This document shows, piece after piece, positions 1 through 11,132 of a stretch of DNA of 33,605 bases. The notes beneath the pieces were generated by a model. The model ran no database searches, was not told the origin of the DNA, and saw only the letters and a list, made by a program, of their open reading frames with translations. Both the position numbers and the translations under genes were made by a program. Each line of letters begins with the position of its first letter. The first letter of the stretch is position 1. Source of the stretch: Plantago elongata (lineage: Eukaryota > Streptophyta > Magnoliopsida > Lamiales > Plantaginaceae); the NCBI GenBank assembly GCA_036897095.1, contig JAYMSP010001303.1:1-33605 (forward strand), given 5' to 3'.

Positions 1-60
1 CACCGCGCCAAACGGCGCGGTGTTAACACCCATTGGGGCGCCGTTGGCACCCCGTTGGGT
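1..60. repeat. GC-rich nested inverted repeats at window edge
   Basis: The first 60 bases are strikingly GC-rich against an AT-rich neighbourhood. Bases 1-8 (CACCGCGC) pair with 15-22 (GCGCGGTG) as an almost perfect hairpin. A second inverted repeat follows, with ACACCCA near 25-32 facing TGGGTGT near 55-61 and an inner GGGG/CCCC pairing. On the minus strand an open frame enters from 229 and stops near 23, but I do not recognise its product. Such a cluster is typical of a mobile-element or MITE subterminal region, but the element is cut by the window edge, so the class cannot be told. Confidence 0.4.
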
Positions 61-1192
61 GTAGTCTTACTATCTCGGACATTGAATTTTCCAAATTTCT
101 CATAATGCTAGCGATTTGATCATAAATCGTTAAATCATTTTGTAGGCTTATATGTTGAATGATTAATACAAATAAAAACAATCTACGTTGCACGTAATTT
201 TCTATTTTATCAATATACGTAGTGTCCAATTAGGAATGAAATGTACTTTCCTAAATATTAGGAAAATCATTTTCTTATAATAGAGGTGTTTAACCTGCTA
301 GTAATATACATATTACAAACTAGTGTAATGTGGTCTACTGCAATGTGTATCCATAAATAATTGTATTAAAGCCATCTTTCACCATTTGGTTAGGCAAAAA
401 TACACTGTAATATGATAACATCTTTGGTTACACGAAGATATTTCTTATCTTTTATTTATTAAATGATTTATAATTTATTTCTAATTCACATTAAACGATG
501 ACAAATGAGACGCAATCGCGTGACAACATCATATACTTCGTTACTACAAAAACAAACACAAGAACAATTAGTGTCGGTGGTTCCTTATCTTCGATCGAAT
601 AGTGCATTGATTCTTTATTCTCGGAGACGAATCTGTCGTAAAAGTCTGTAACTCACATTCTAGAATTCAAGAATATTCGGTTGTAACTATTACTCCATCG
701 TATAAAAATAATGAACAAACAAGTCAAACAACTTATCTGTGTAGATCCCGACTCCTAAACCTGATCAATCTGTGCTCCACGAGAATAGTCGAATTCATTT
801 TTGTTGGACTGTTTTTACATATATCCTTAATAGTAGGTCTTCTAGGATAATTTGCAATCGGTGTAACAATATTTGGATGAAAATTTGAAATATTGGCCTA
901 CATGACATTAATGATTATAGCATATTTGTCGTGTTGGGATTTAGATATTGACCATTTTTACATTTGACACGACACAAGCGAACCCACAGAAATGACATTA
1001 GGCCATACCAGCAGAAGTAGAGAATGACCAAATCGAGAAGAAAATTGCATCTGACCAAAAAATCGACACCACAAATTCGAAACGGTACTAATTTTTTACT
1101 TGCCCATCTCTAAATTCACCTTTTGATTTTATTTTAACATAAAGTTTGGTTTATGCAGCTCCAGATCTTACTGTTTGCAATTGATTGATTTT
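61..1192. other. AT-rich intergenic DNA, no gene seen
   Basis: I see no convincing coding exon, RNA gene or element boundary here. Open frames are short, with no recognisable product on either strand. Confidence 0.5.
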
Positions 1193-1284
1193 TTTTAGTT
1201 CAATTTTAGTCGCGGAGGTGAATTAATCAGATTCTGTTGATTCTTTTAGTTCACTTTTAATCGCGGGGATGAATTAATCTGATT
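1193..1284 (+). repeat. Two-copy 41-bp tandem duplication
   Basis: Copy A (1193-1233) and copy B (1244-1284) are both 41 bp, start TTTTAGTTCA and end in GAATTAATC followed by a GATT-like end. They differ at only a few positions, and the period is 51 bp. The shared core includes TCGCGG followed by GAATTAATC. No gene is associated. About 90 bp further on, a short open frame begins with ATG at about 1387 and meets a possible splice donor, but it cannot be assigned. Confidence 0.7.
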
Positions 1285-1996
1285 TGTTTGGTTTTTAATT
1301 TACAGGTCTGGTTTGTGACTTTGTGGATCTAACACATTAGACAAAGTTGATGGACTTCTCGTAAAAGGCTTGAAACTCCGGTGACGATGTCAATTCAGCA
1401 AAAAATGAAGGTACTTTTACAGATCTGCTATCTGCAAAATTTTCATTTTTGTAAGTGCATTTCTATGTTGCTAACTTGCTATACCTAGTTACCGCCACAA
1501 CAAGCATTATCAATTACGATATAGTTCACTCAAATTCGATCGTTACGTGCGTAGAAAGATTCTAGGGTATACTTACACGTGTAGTATTAGAGTTTCCGCA
1601 ACAAATATATGAGTAGAATTTTTCAAACTCGCAAGTGTGTTGCGTGCAAGAGAAGATTGTTTGTTTAAATTTTGTACAATTTGGTGCTTGTAATTCGCGC
1701 TCAATTTTAAGTTTCGCGGAAATTAAATTCCCTATTACTAAAAGATTAATAAATACAACTTTCTTTTTTACCGATTCACTTATTTTTTCGTGGCCACCTA
1801 TTCTCACAAACACGTCCACATCACCACAATGTATGCTCCGGTGGGAAGATCCGACCCAGGAGCCACTGGTCTTGCACTAAATCAAACTGCTCCCATGAAG
1901 TTGAATAGAAACATTGATTTTCAAATTTACTAGTTGATGAACGTTACGTGAAAAAACAAAGTTTTAAAATGATTAAAAAGTTCTGTACGAGTATGA
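1285..1996. other. Intergenic DNA, no supported gene
   Basis: Open frames of about 80 codons occur on both strands at 1562-1880, but they overlap, have no recognisable motif and sit in AT-rich DNA. I see nothing here that supports a gene. Confidence 0.4.
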
Positions 1997-2135
1997 TTTA
2001 TTCTATAATTGATACTACTAAATGTAAATATGATATATGACGTAAGATATTACAAAATAGATTATCTATCTTTGGTTTATTCTATAACTGATACTACTAA
2101 ATATGAATATGATACAAATATATTACAAGTAGATT
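1997..2135 (+). repeat. Two-copy direct repeat, period about 79 bp
   Basis: A 39-bp segment at 1997-2035 recurs at 2076-2114 with three substitutions. Both begin TTTATTCTATAA and contain TGATACTACTAAAT. The similarity continues, more weakly, through a TATTACAA...TAGATT stretch after each copy, so the duplicated unit is probably the whole 79 bp. It lies in non-coding DNA about 0.7 kb beyond the 3' end of the methyltransferase gene. Confidence 0.7.
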
Positions 2136-2207
2136 CTCACCCGTCATTGTAACCAATGGGATCCACTACTCCATAGTTCTATCTACTATTGGAATTGGAT
2201 TTGAACC

Positions 2208-2254
2208 CGGGTGACTTCTTGGTTTTTTTTTTTTAAAGCAGGGTGACTTTTTGG
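2208..2254 (+). repeat. Short direct repeats flanking a T tract
   Basis: GGGTGACTTCTTGG (2208-2221) and GGGTGACTTTTTGG (2241-2254) flank a run of T and a short spacer. The arrangement resembles a slippage duplication or a small insertion with a target duplication around a poly(T)/poly(A) tail. On the minus strand the left copy leads into GGTTCAAATCC, a B-box-like word. No tRNA or SINE body could be built around it. Confidence 0.45.
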
Positions 2255-2439
2255 TTTGATAAATAGATTATACTAACACAGTGCAAAGCAGACAACCACT
2301 GTGACTGTGGCACTGTCTATATTCTTTAATATCTAAAATCTCAAAGCTCCATTAATCAAAATAGACCTCAAAAGTTTACTCCAAGATAGTGATTGGAGAA
2401 GCAAGACTGTCAATTATCCTTCAATAAAACAAGTATAAT

Positions 2440-2823
2440 TTCTTTTTGAAACCAACACTCCTCTATGAACTACAACCATTAACTTAAAACAAAACATTCT
2501 TCTAGCTACATTCCATGAAGAGATTGGCCAATTATTCTTTCCAGCTACTGCTTTGCGATAATCACCGGGAACATCTCGAATCCCACAGTAATAAATGAAT
2601 TCCTGAAAAAAGAACTGTTCTATTTTCTAACTTGGATCGGTGTTGCCTCTGTTCTGTAATTTGTACAAGAGACTGATGATCATCACTAGATCATGGCTGA
2701 TATTAGAACTGCATAATATACCTTTCCTTTTAAGTATAAAAAAAGAATTGAATCTGGCAGTGAGGTTCGGTCAGGCTGGCTAAGAGTTTCTCTGAAGAAA
2801 CAATTGCTATACTGTAAGATCAC
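2440..2823 (-). other. Presumed 3' UTR and downstream flank of methyltransferase gene
   Basis: This stretch follows the stop codon (2826-2824) of the minus-strand SET gene and holds no other reading frame of note. It is the expected place for the 3' untranslated region. The poly(A) site cannot be fixed from sequence alone. Confidence 0.4.
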
Positions 2824-5800
2824 CTAATTCATAAACTTTCTGCACCCTGGAGCTTTACAGAGGCAAGGGACTTTGAATTCATCGGGTTCGTCGGGATCAA
2901 ATAAATAGTCATACCTGCAAGAGATGCATATATTGTAAAAATCATAGGTGTTAAGATTTCATATTATGGATGGGAGGTGGGGGTGGAAAGTGGCATACGT
3001 TAATTCATCGCCCGCAGGGACGTTTGTCTTGGCAATGAGAACGATCCGGCTCTCATCATCTCCTACACTCATTATCCTTGCGTAGCAGTTGGGCATACAC
3101 TGCAGAAATGGATAGAAATCCACCAATAGAAAGGTTAAGATATATTAAGCCTTGGGCTTATTTCCACAGCATCTCATGCTGTTTATTTGGGGACAATAGG
3201 AGTTAGAGTTCAATGTGTTGGCAATCATGCTCAAATGATAAGATAGAGGCTTGGCATGTTCAAACTCATAAAATGGTTTCATTACCCTTCTAGACCAGTT
3301 CAAGCATTCTGTAAGAAATAGGTTATACTCAGAAATCACAGGTTACTACAGCACTCACCGAGTGGTTGATCAACCGGGCAATATTTCCCGCATCTGTTGC
3401 ATCGACGACAACATCTTCACTGATTTTGAATAGCTACAGAGAGAAATACCAGGTATTCAGATTGAAAATTTAGGTTTCCTCATTCAGGTGAAAAATGTTT
3501 TAGAGAGAATATTGTCTTACATAGCAGTCTTTGCCCTGTGCCCGGTAGCGTGCTTCTCTAAGATCCGCAACACTACGTCTGACCTGTTCACCACGATATT
3601 CTACAACCTGATGAAGATCACATGGATCAGGATAACTATATACAGGCTGCTCTTATAGTTTCTTGATAACATAAGTTGCTCTGATGTGATAAATCATATC
3701 TATAGTGGTCTTACTGACTGATTGTAATTTACAGGGGGTCGGTTATTTTAGAAACTGGCAGGGAAGTAAGTAATTAGTCATTCTTTCAGTTTCAGGAGGG
3801 TGGGCATGTACTCATCCAAATAGTTAGCCTAAGTGGAGATTAACACGTGCAAGAGGTGCGAACTCCAGGATAATTTCGGTCTAATCGATTGGTAGGCCCC
3901 ACAATTGGAAAACAGGGGGTCAAGTAATTTCCTTCCCAAACTGTTCATGGTAAACATTCACAACTAGGTGACATAATAACAACTTACCATCTCTCCTTCT
4001 AGAATGTTTCGACGAGCAAAAAGGCCCCATCCATGTATGCCAGATCTACCAAAGCAGACCCTATCCTTTTCTGTTCTCTGGAAATGAAACAAAAAGAAAA
4101 TTCAGATATTGAATTACAAACCACTGTTCTGGAGCATTAACAACATGTTGATACCTGTAAATGATGAAGTCTTTCTCTGAAGGTAGAGAAGGTCTTCGGC
4201 TTCTCAACTTTCTGTTTCAAGACCAAGTAATTGTTAGCATATTAGATGGTATAATCCTTTACTTTTTCATTTTTTAGGTGCTAAACTTGTGAATAAGCAT
4301 AGAAGAAAGGACCAGGTCTAAGAGATTGGTAGGTGGTTTACACTTTCAAGTTCTTTTCGAGAAGAAATTTATGTTGCAAAACGTAAGTTAAAGGTGGTAG
4401 AGATTCTTAAGTATGTAAGGACATACAAGTTATATACAAGAAAAAACAATGGTCATATACAGAGTGTTATATATCAACTAAAGGAATGGCATGCCTTCGA
4501 GGATAAATCATCTAACTTAACTTTTAAACAGTAGGAGAAGTTGGGCTTAAAGACACTCCAGGAAAACTTTTCGGCTTACTGGGAACACATAAGGAGAGGA
4601 TTAGTATACCTTATTAGCATTCAAGCTTAGTATTGTACTCATTGGATGAACACGAGGTCCCATGATATGGTGAGGGACTGCCTCCTTTTTCACCTGCAGG
4701 TAAACAGAATACGAGTTAACATCCATGGGCACTTGACTTTTTGTTCAACATACTGATTGGTTAAGATATGGGAATATATCTTATTATTGAATAGATGTCT
4801 CATTTGACAAACCTTGTTCTTTGTTCTTATGAAAACACGGCATCTTGCAGCAGAAAATGGGTCAACCTCCTCAATCTTTTCAGAAGGAGTTTCATCAGGT
4901 TTTACTCTGCTCGTTGAAATTAGCCTAGAGCCTGTTTGTTTTTTGCTTCGAAGCATGCTTTTTGCAGAGAAAGTGCCCTTTGGAGTCTCGATTATTAAAA
5001 CGGTATCAGGATTTGGAGCCCTGCAAGATATAACGTGAATGAGATTTCCATTTAAGGGCCTGTCAAGGGAACAGCCATAACAAAATATAGAAACACCTAT
5101 CAGTACCTGTGATAGGCACAATAAGATACCATCTTTGTCATTTGTTTTCCATTCTTTTCCAAGCAATGCAACTGCATTTTGAAACATCAACCAAAGGATG
5201 AAGCACCTCATGTAACTGATAAGTGATAAAACAGCAGAATATAAATAAATCTGGGCCATGGAATAGTTGCCTGTTCCCTCAAATATACATCAGGAGGCAT
5301 AAACTGAAGTTGGTTCTTTTCATTCATTCTACTCAAATGCACATCTGCTATAATGCTTTTATGGCACTCAGGTAAGAACCACATCTACGAAATATATATT
5401 ATTTTTCTATTATTTGTCTATATCTTTATCCAGTGAATAATAATCTCAGGCTTGTTTTTTGGATGTACAGGCTACACTTGACAAAATGGACAAGTAGATC
5501 ACGAGAAAGGTCAATAAAACCGTATTAGGTAGCATCCCTGACCCTCACTTTTACTCTACTTTTTTAACAGAGTATTATTTGTACATGATTGCTAGTATCA
5601 GTAGAATTAGGTGTACAATCGAGTTCTAAGCTATAGTGTTCTTCATCCACTGACCACTAGATTAATGAAACCAATGCTCCAAGGTAAATTGGTTCTTGTC
5701 GTGCAGGTTTAGTAAACTACTTCGTAACTAGGTAATAAGTTGGTCAAATCATATTTGGTCTTGCGTAACCTGCTCATGAAATGCATAAACCAATAGTTTA

Positions 5801-8800
5801 TTTCTAAATCAAGGCATCTGACCTCCATTTGATATCCTGCTCGTGACGCGCACATTGCATGGTAGTATGTGGAGCATTTGCAACATTGTGTGCACGAACC
5901 ATGGATTTGTTTGCAAACCACACAAATCTGAAACATAAAAGTTGCAACAATTGATGGTTGGTATTTTACCAATGATGTACATGAACAAAACACTGTTATT
6001 TCAGATGGTAGAGTCACACATCTATTAACTGATATGTGAGTGAAGACAACTTGGAGATATCCAGAAAGTAAACATGTGATCCCTAGGAAAGGTACTGTAC
6101 CTTCACAAAATTGCTTGAAGGAATCCTCAAGATTCCAAGAGCAGGTTCCATTATTTCATCGCTTGCAAAAGAAACTTCAGGTTGAAACCAAGCACAGGTA
6201 ACGTGAACCCATAATGGGGCAACATCTGTAGGCTTCAGTGCACCACCTAAATTTCCCAACTCATAACAGTTAGAACTTCTACTAACAAACTACAAGTTTA
6301 CGGTTAATTTGCATTATAATTCCAACGATAGAAACTAGGACACAATAATATGATGCCACTTCCACCTCCCCGAAATTAATTATTGATCACATCATTTGTG
6401 CTTTACTTATTCATCAAGTGTATGCCTTGACGTATTCATGTTGCATCACTGTAAATATAAAATAGTAGTGCAGTATGATATCATCAGTATATAGGACCAA
6501 CGTCTACCAACTTTTAACATAAGATGATAGCTACATGGTATGGACCAAAATTTCCTATGCAAGTTAGGGCAAAACGAGCGTTAGACAAGAGCTTATGTGT
6601 GATATAAAGAAAAAGACACATGCCTTTCACAGGACAGAGACAACACTCCCGCTCAATCTCAGGCGTCTCACAGGCTTTACACACCCACGAAGTAAAATCA
6701 CGAACATGCCTAGCTCCATAGCATTCTTGATGTACAGCTATTTGACATCTGAGAGAAAAATGAAAACATTAGCTATTATGAAGGGGTCTAATGCAAGTCA
6801 GATGAGATTTTAAAATCGACCGAATATCAATAGTCAAGACACAAGATGATTCATTAATTTCGTTATGCTCCACACATAAGAATCTGAGATATATGTCCTT
6901 TCATATGGTGACTTCACAGACTAACATATCGACTGGTTTTTGTATGTTCATGGAAAGTGCATTGAACCTCATAATACCTAATACAAATAATAATTTTGTT
7001 GTAGTCCCAATCTTCGACCCATCGGCAGACTGCACACCTCTCGGTTGTCCACTTGGCAGGAACAGGTTCATAATTTTCTGTCAATCAGTGGACCCAATGT
7101 TAATTTTGCACTCAAAGATGCACCAATATACTACTAACGGCAGGTCTTGAGAGAGAACCTTTTAGGAAATTAAGCAACTTCTGCTTCCGAACTTTGATAG
7201 AAGGACGTTTGGCAGGTTTTGGAGGAGCAAGACTACGCTGATGATACTCTGCCATCTGTAGCATCTGTCATGTCCAAACAAATCCGATCTTAGGTATAAA
7301 GTAAATTAGAGGGGGGCAGGGTGGTGGTGTTGGTTAGCATATACGTACCCATTGTTCAAGAAGTAGCATGGAACTCTTGACCCTAACACTGGACTTCCAG
7401 TTTTTAGTTTTGCAACCTGTGTGCCGTTCCCACTCACTGAGTGCCTGTTTTTCGGATCCACAAAAGCCGCACTTGCAAACAACTCTGCAACCAGCACAGG
7501 GGGTTAACATTATTGCAGTCAGCAACTGACGAGTCATTTAAACTTGTGTATATCCAGAGACATTAAGAACAAGATCAGGCTTACAAATGTAGACTAGGAA
7601 AGTAAACTCCTTCCACGCCATTGCATACTACAGAGACCTTTTTAGGCAATGAAAAGTCGCCGTTTTTGTTATTGTTTCTGCATCAGGAAATTAATTTTCA
7701 TCAGATTTTAAACCGTAATCCGGGCTACTGTGCTGATTTCACATACTAATAAGTAAATGAAAAATGGATAATAAAAACTTACTTTGCTTTACTCTTCGGA
7801 TTTTCTGAATCAGATAGTTCAAAATTAAACCTAGCTTTGCATTCAGGGCAATAATAATCGGCTGGATTCAGATCCTACGAAGCAGAGAGATGGAGGTATA
7901 TATTCACATAATATCATCATGTAGCAGGCCACAAAGTGAGGAAGAAAAGATTAACAATGATTGACATGAAATAAGACCTCAATGTTGGCTTCCAAAAATT
8001 TGTCACACTCTGCATGAACCCAAACTTTACAGCCATTACAGCGTACCTGATTTCAGGGCATGTGAAACATATCAATAATATAATTGCTATATCCAAAATA
8101 ATAGTGGAATTTCGAAAGTTAACAAATTGCTAACCCAAGTCCCCTTGTCTGATTGATTCCTAATCTTTTTGCATATGTTACAGTAATGTTTTGCCTTCTT
8201 CAGCTGAAGCAAGAAAAAAGCAAAGATTAACTAAAAAGCTACACGGGGATGGTTTATATGATGACCCAACAACATGATATATGTATAGCAAGCAACCGAC
8301 CCTGGTACAAGCAGCACACAGACGACTGGTTCCGACAGTTGAATCATTTGTTTTCCTTGAATATGTAGGTGGCAGGGCAACGTGGCAGGCCTCACAAGAT
8401 TGTGTTCCTTTCATAAAAAATGCATCCTGATCACAAAGGCATACAAATTAATACTGTACTTTTCTTTTTTAAAGAAGGAACAGAGACTGTACACATTATT
8501 ATATTGGGGGAATTCACAATTCTAAGTTGTTGAAGGATTGTTGCTGGTGTTAAAGACACCACCCCCAGTCATGCCAATGCTGTGGAAACAAATACATTAT
8601 GCTGAAAATAGGAATCTAGTTACCCTTTTCATAGAATTGCTATCTCGGTCCTTCTTCGAATCAGAAGCCTTAAGGCCCCTTCTTGAAAGAGAATGGATAT
8701 CCATGTTGCCAGCTGCAGCATTAATTTCAACCAACAACATCTCATGGAAACCACTATCTGCCAATAAGGCCTCGTCTATGGCGGAACGAAGATCACAAGG

Positions 8801-9959
8801 CTTGTTATCATGTAGTTCGGTCTGTCCTTGAAGCCTATATGAACAAATTTAAGGGCAACCAGTTAAAACCACCAGTAGTAAAAGAGTGCCTTATGCTGAA
8901 AACATAAGGTGCATAAAAGGAATATGAATGATTCACTAAAAGCCACCTGTCAACATAGTCTACAAACGGAAATATCATCCCGCGTTTAATCCAAGCATAA
9001 TCCTGCTCATCAAGGATAGAGATAAAGTAAGTACACTCATTCATAACAAACTTGTCCCTTGCACAAAGCAGCAAGCTATATTTGGAAGTAAACTGAACAC
9101 AAGAAATTAAGTGAAATACCCTCTGAGTCCCGTTCCCAGAATATCCAAAGAACATTACACAAATTCCACCAGCAACCTGAAAATTCAAAACTTGCTGAGG
9201 AACCTGAGACTCCTTATTAAGCACAATAGCCGGCCAAGCCGGAGCATGCCTCCCGGATTTAGCCCACACTATATCACCCTCAACAAAATCCTTGGGACCA
9301 TACAATCTATCAATTCCATTAGCTTCTATAAACTCCTCCAACTCTTCCTCATCCTCCAGGTCTTCATGTGACGGGGTCCTTGACTTCCCATTACCACCCC
9401 CAGTCCTCAAATCCTCAATCTCATCCTCAGACAACGGTGAAAACTTCTGGCCTTTATGCCTCGCATTCCTATTCTCATTCTGCTTCCTCCCTTTAACTGT
9501 CCTGGACCCGAACCTCCCACTCTCCTTCTCCTTAACCGGAGGAGCATACTCCAAGTCGTCAGCATTACTCTTACCTCCATTCCCCTTCTCCTTCTTCCAA
9601 TTATCCAACACCGAATCATTAAACCGCGACGGCAACACCTGCACCCTGCCCCTCAACGTTCTCACAACGGGCGGCTTACTCGGAGCTGCCACTTCAATCG
9701 GTTTCCGCTCCAGCAGGCACATTTCCTCAGCTGCAACACTCTCAACCGGCTCGATTTTCGGCCCAGAAATGAACTTATGCATTCCATACCCACTGAGCTG
9801 AATAACACCTGCCGGCACCTGCCCTGCAAGATTCGCCGGATAGTAACAACCATCGGAGACCTTCCTCCTCTTCCGATTCTCCCCCTCGTCATCGTCTCGA
9901 ACTCTGCACCGCTTCAAACTCGGCTGCATTCCCGATTTCAACCTCTTCTTAATAATCAT
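2824..9959 (-). CDS. ATX4/ATX5: ATX4/ATX5-type trithorax histone-lysine N-methyltransferase (22 exons)
   Basis: Exons, 5' to 3' on the minus strand: 9959-9120, 9002-8947, 8834-8624, 8426-8301, 8203-8135, 8046-7978, 7874-7783, 7484-7349, 7255-7159, 7077-6978, 6748-6624, 6246-6101, 5927-5823, 5171-5107, 5020-4813, 4693-4610, 4211-4155, 4077-3988, 3607-3521, 3433-3359, 3099-2999, 2914-2824. Phases close to 3030 bp, 1009 aa, close to the usual length of ATX3-5. The order is a basic N-terminus, an acidic linker, PWWP (from about 225, [11 protein letters not shown]), a Cys-rich knuckle (about 379-410), PHD (about 418-472), an extended PHD (about 577-746), SET (about 868-983) and post-SET. SET motifs seen are [30 protein letters not shown] and DELTYDY. 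The post-SET ends [13 protein letters not shown]. The family is nuclear and methylates histone H3K4. No FYRN/FYRC is seen, which separates it from ATX1/2. Neighbour synteny favours ATX4/5 over ATX3. Two oddities: the exon 11 donor is GC, and a usually Asn position in the extended PHD is Ile598. The family call is near certain; exact paralogy is not. Confidence 0.95.
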
Positions 9960-10350
9960 CCTCTCTAAAAACCCCCAATTTCAACCCTAACCACGATTTC
10001 CACCTCTTCAAACAGCATACGAATCAAACTCACTCACTCTCTATCAAATCACCCAACCGGAATTTGAATTTAAGCTCTGAATTGATGCCGATATCGAATT
10101 CGATCAGCTCCAATTCCAAACCCTAACACCGATTGCAAAACAACTCCACCACCATTTGAAAAAAGTCTCACTCTTCACACACAGACAAAAAGACAGAAAC
10201 TTCAACGGGAATTGAATTCACACAAAAAAATCTATTCTTTGCAACAAGTTTGAGAAGAAGGTGGTGAATTTTGTTTTTATCGTTGGAAGAGAAGCTTGAA
10301 AATAGGGATCTCTGTTCCGAAAAAACTCTCTGCTCTGTGTGAGTCGATGA

Positions 10351-10412
10351 AAGAGAGAGAGAAAGACGAAGCCAAATTTATTTTATGTTTTTCTTCTCTT
10401 ATTTTTATATAG
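10351..10412 (-). promoter_or_regulatory. Core promoter of methyltransferase gene (TATA box, CT-rich leader)
   Basis: Reading the minus strand, TATATAAAAA lies at 10411-10402, followed about 40 bases later by a CT-rich tract (10366-10351), which is common in plant 5' leaders. Transcription would start near 10375, giving a leader of about 415 bases to the ATG at 9959. No intron in the leader is obvious. This is inferred from motif and spacing. Confidence 0.5.
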
Positions 10413-10735
10413 ATGGATTAGATGAGATAGATACAATAACGTGTACCTGTAAATAAGAATTTTTTGTTTAATCGAATCGAAGAAAAAGAAAGCGAAATTC
10501 TAATATTTTTGGTGATGATGAGATAGATACAGAGAGTGTGTACGTATAGTTTGGAATGAGATTTGGACTTGTTTTTTTTTTCCTTTTCGGAGTTGGATTT
10601 GTGAATGCAAGTTCTAAAATTTTGGATTTGTGAGTTCTAAAATTTTGTTGTGTTTTCTGAAAAAACAATGTGGAGAGGATTGAATTTGTGCAAGCCGGCA
10701 AGGAGATGAAATGTTGTGCAGACATTGTCGGGTTC
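10413..10735. other. Upstream region of methyltransferase gene
   Basis: AT-rich DNA that must include the proximal promoter of the SET gene. No coding exon is supported; overlapping open frames on both strands look accidental. Confidence 0.4.
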
Positions 10736-10841
10736 GAAACTTCTTGTTTCCGAAGAATGAATCGAGCTTAGGTGGAAGGCGAAGAAGGCCGGAACTTCTT
10801 GTTTTCGAGGTCAATCGAGCTTGGGCGGAAGGCGGAGAAGG
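10736..10841 (+). repeat. Imperfect tandem duplication of about 53 bp
   Basis: Copy A (10736-10788) and copy B (10791-10841) share GAACTTCTTG-like starts, then AATCGAGCTT and GGAAGGCG, and end GA-AGG. They are back to back, differ by scattered substitutions and a 2-bp gap, and are richer in G than the flanks. Overlapping open frames on both strands cross them, but none resembles a known protein. Confidence 0.7.
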
Positions 10842-11100
10842 TTTTCGTCGGGACGTATTCGTCGGTTTTTGTGTTTTGTTTGTTGTTCTTGGTACGTTTT
10901 TGTGTTTTTGGTCGTTGTTCATTTGCAGAACTTGGCGGGAGAAGGATAGGGGATTTTATGTGTTTGTATGAATTGAATTCTTGTTTATATGTTTTGGATA
11001 TATGTTTTTTCACTAAATAAATAAATGGTAAATGGGAGAGAAGGATTATTTTGTTTTTGCGTTTTTATTGGGAATGGAATAACTTTTGGTACTAGAATAG

Positions 11101-11132
11101 TTGACGTATTGTTCACCGTTGACTAGTCAACG
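11101..11132. promoter_or_regulatory. Palindromic W-box pair with a third W-box
   Basis: CGTTGACTAGTCAACG at 11117-11132 is a perfect 16-bp palindrome and holds two divergent TTGAC cores, the WRKY-binding word. A third TTGACG starts at 11101. The site lies about 0.7 kb upstream of the SET gene TATA box, so a role there is possible but unproven. Confidence 0.35.

Noticed and set aside
2190..2215. Minus-strand B-box-like word GGTTCAAATCC suggesting a tRNA or SINE
   Set aside because: No A-box, acceptor stem or cloverleaf can be formed around it.
9292..9968. Two long plus-strand open frames (169 and 170 codons) opposite exon 1 of the methyltransferase gene
   Set aside because: They are antisense to a well-supported exon and have low-complexity, Pro/Ser/Leu-rich products that reflect codon use on the other strand.
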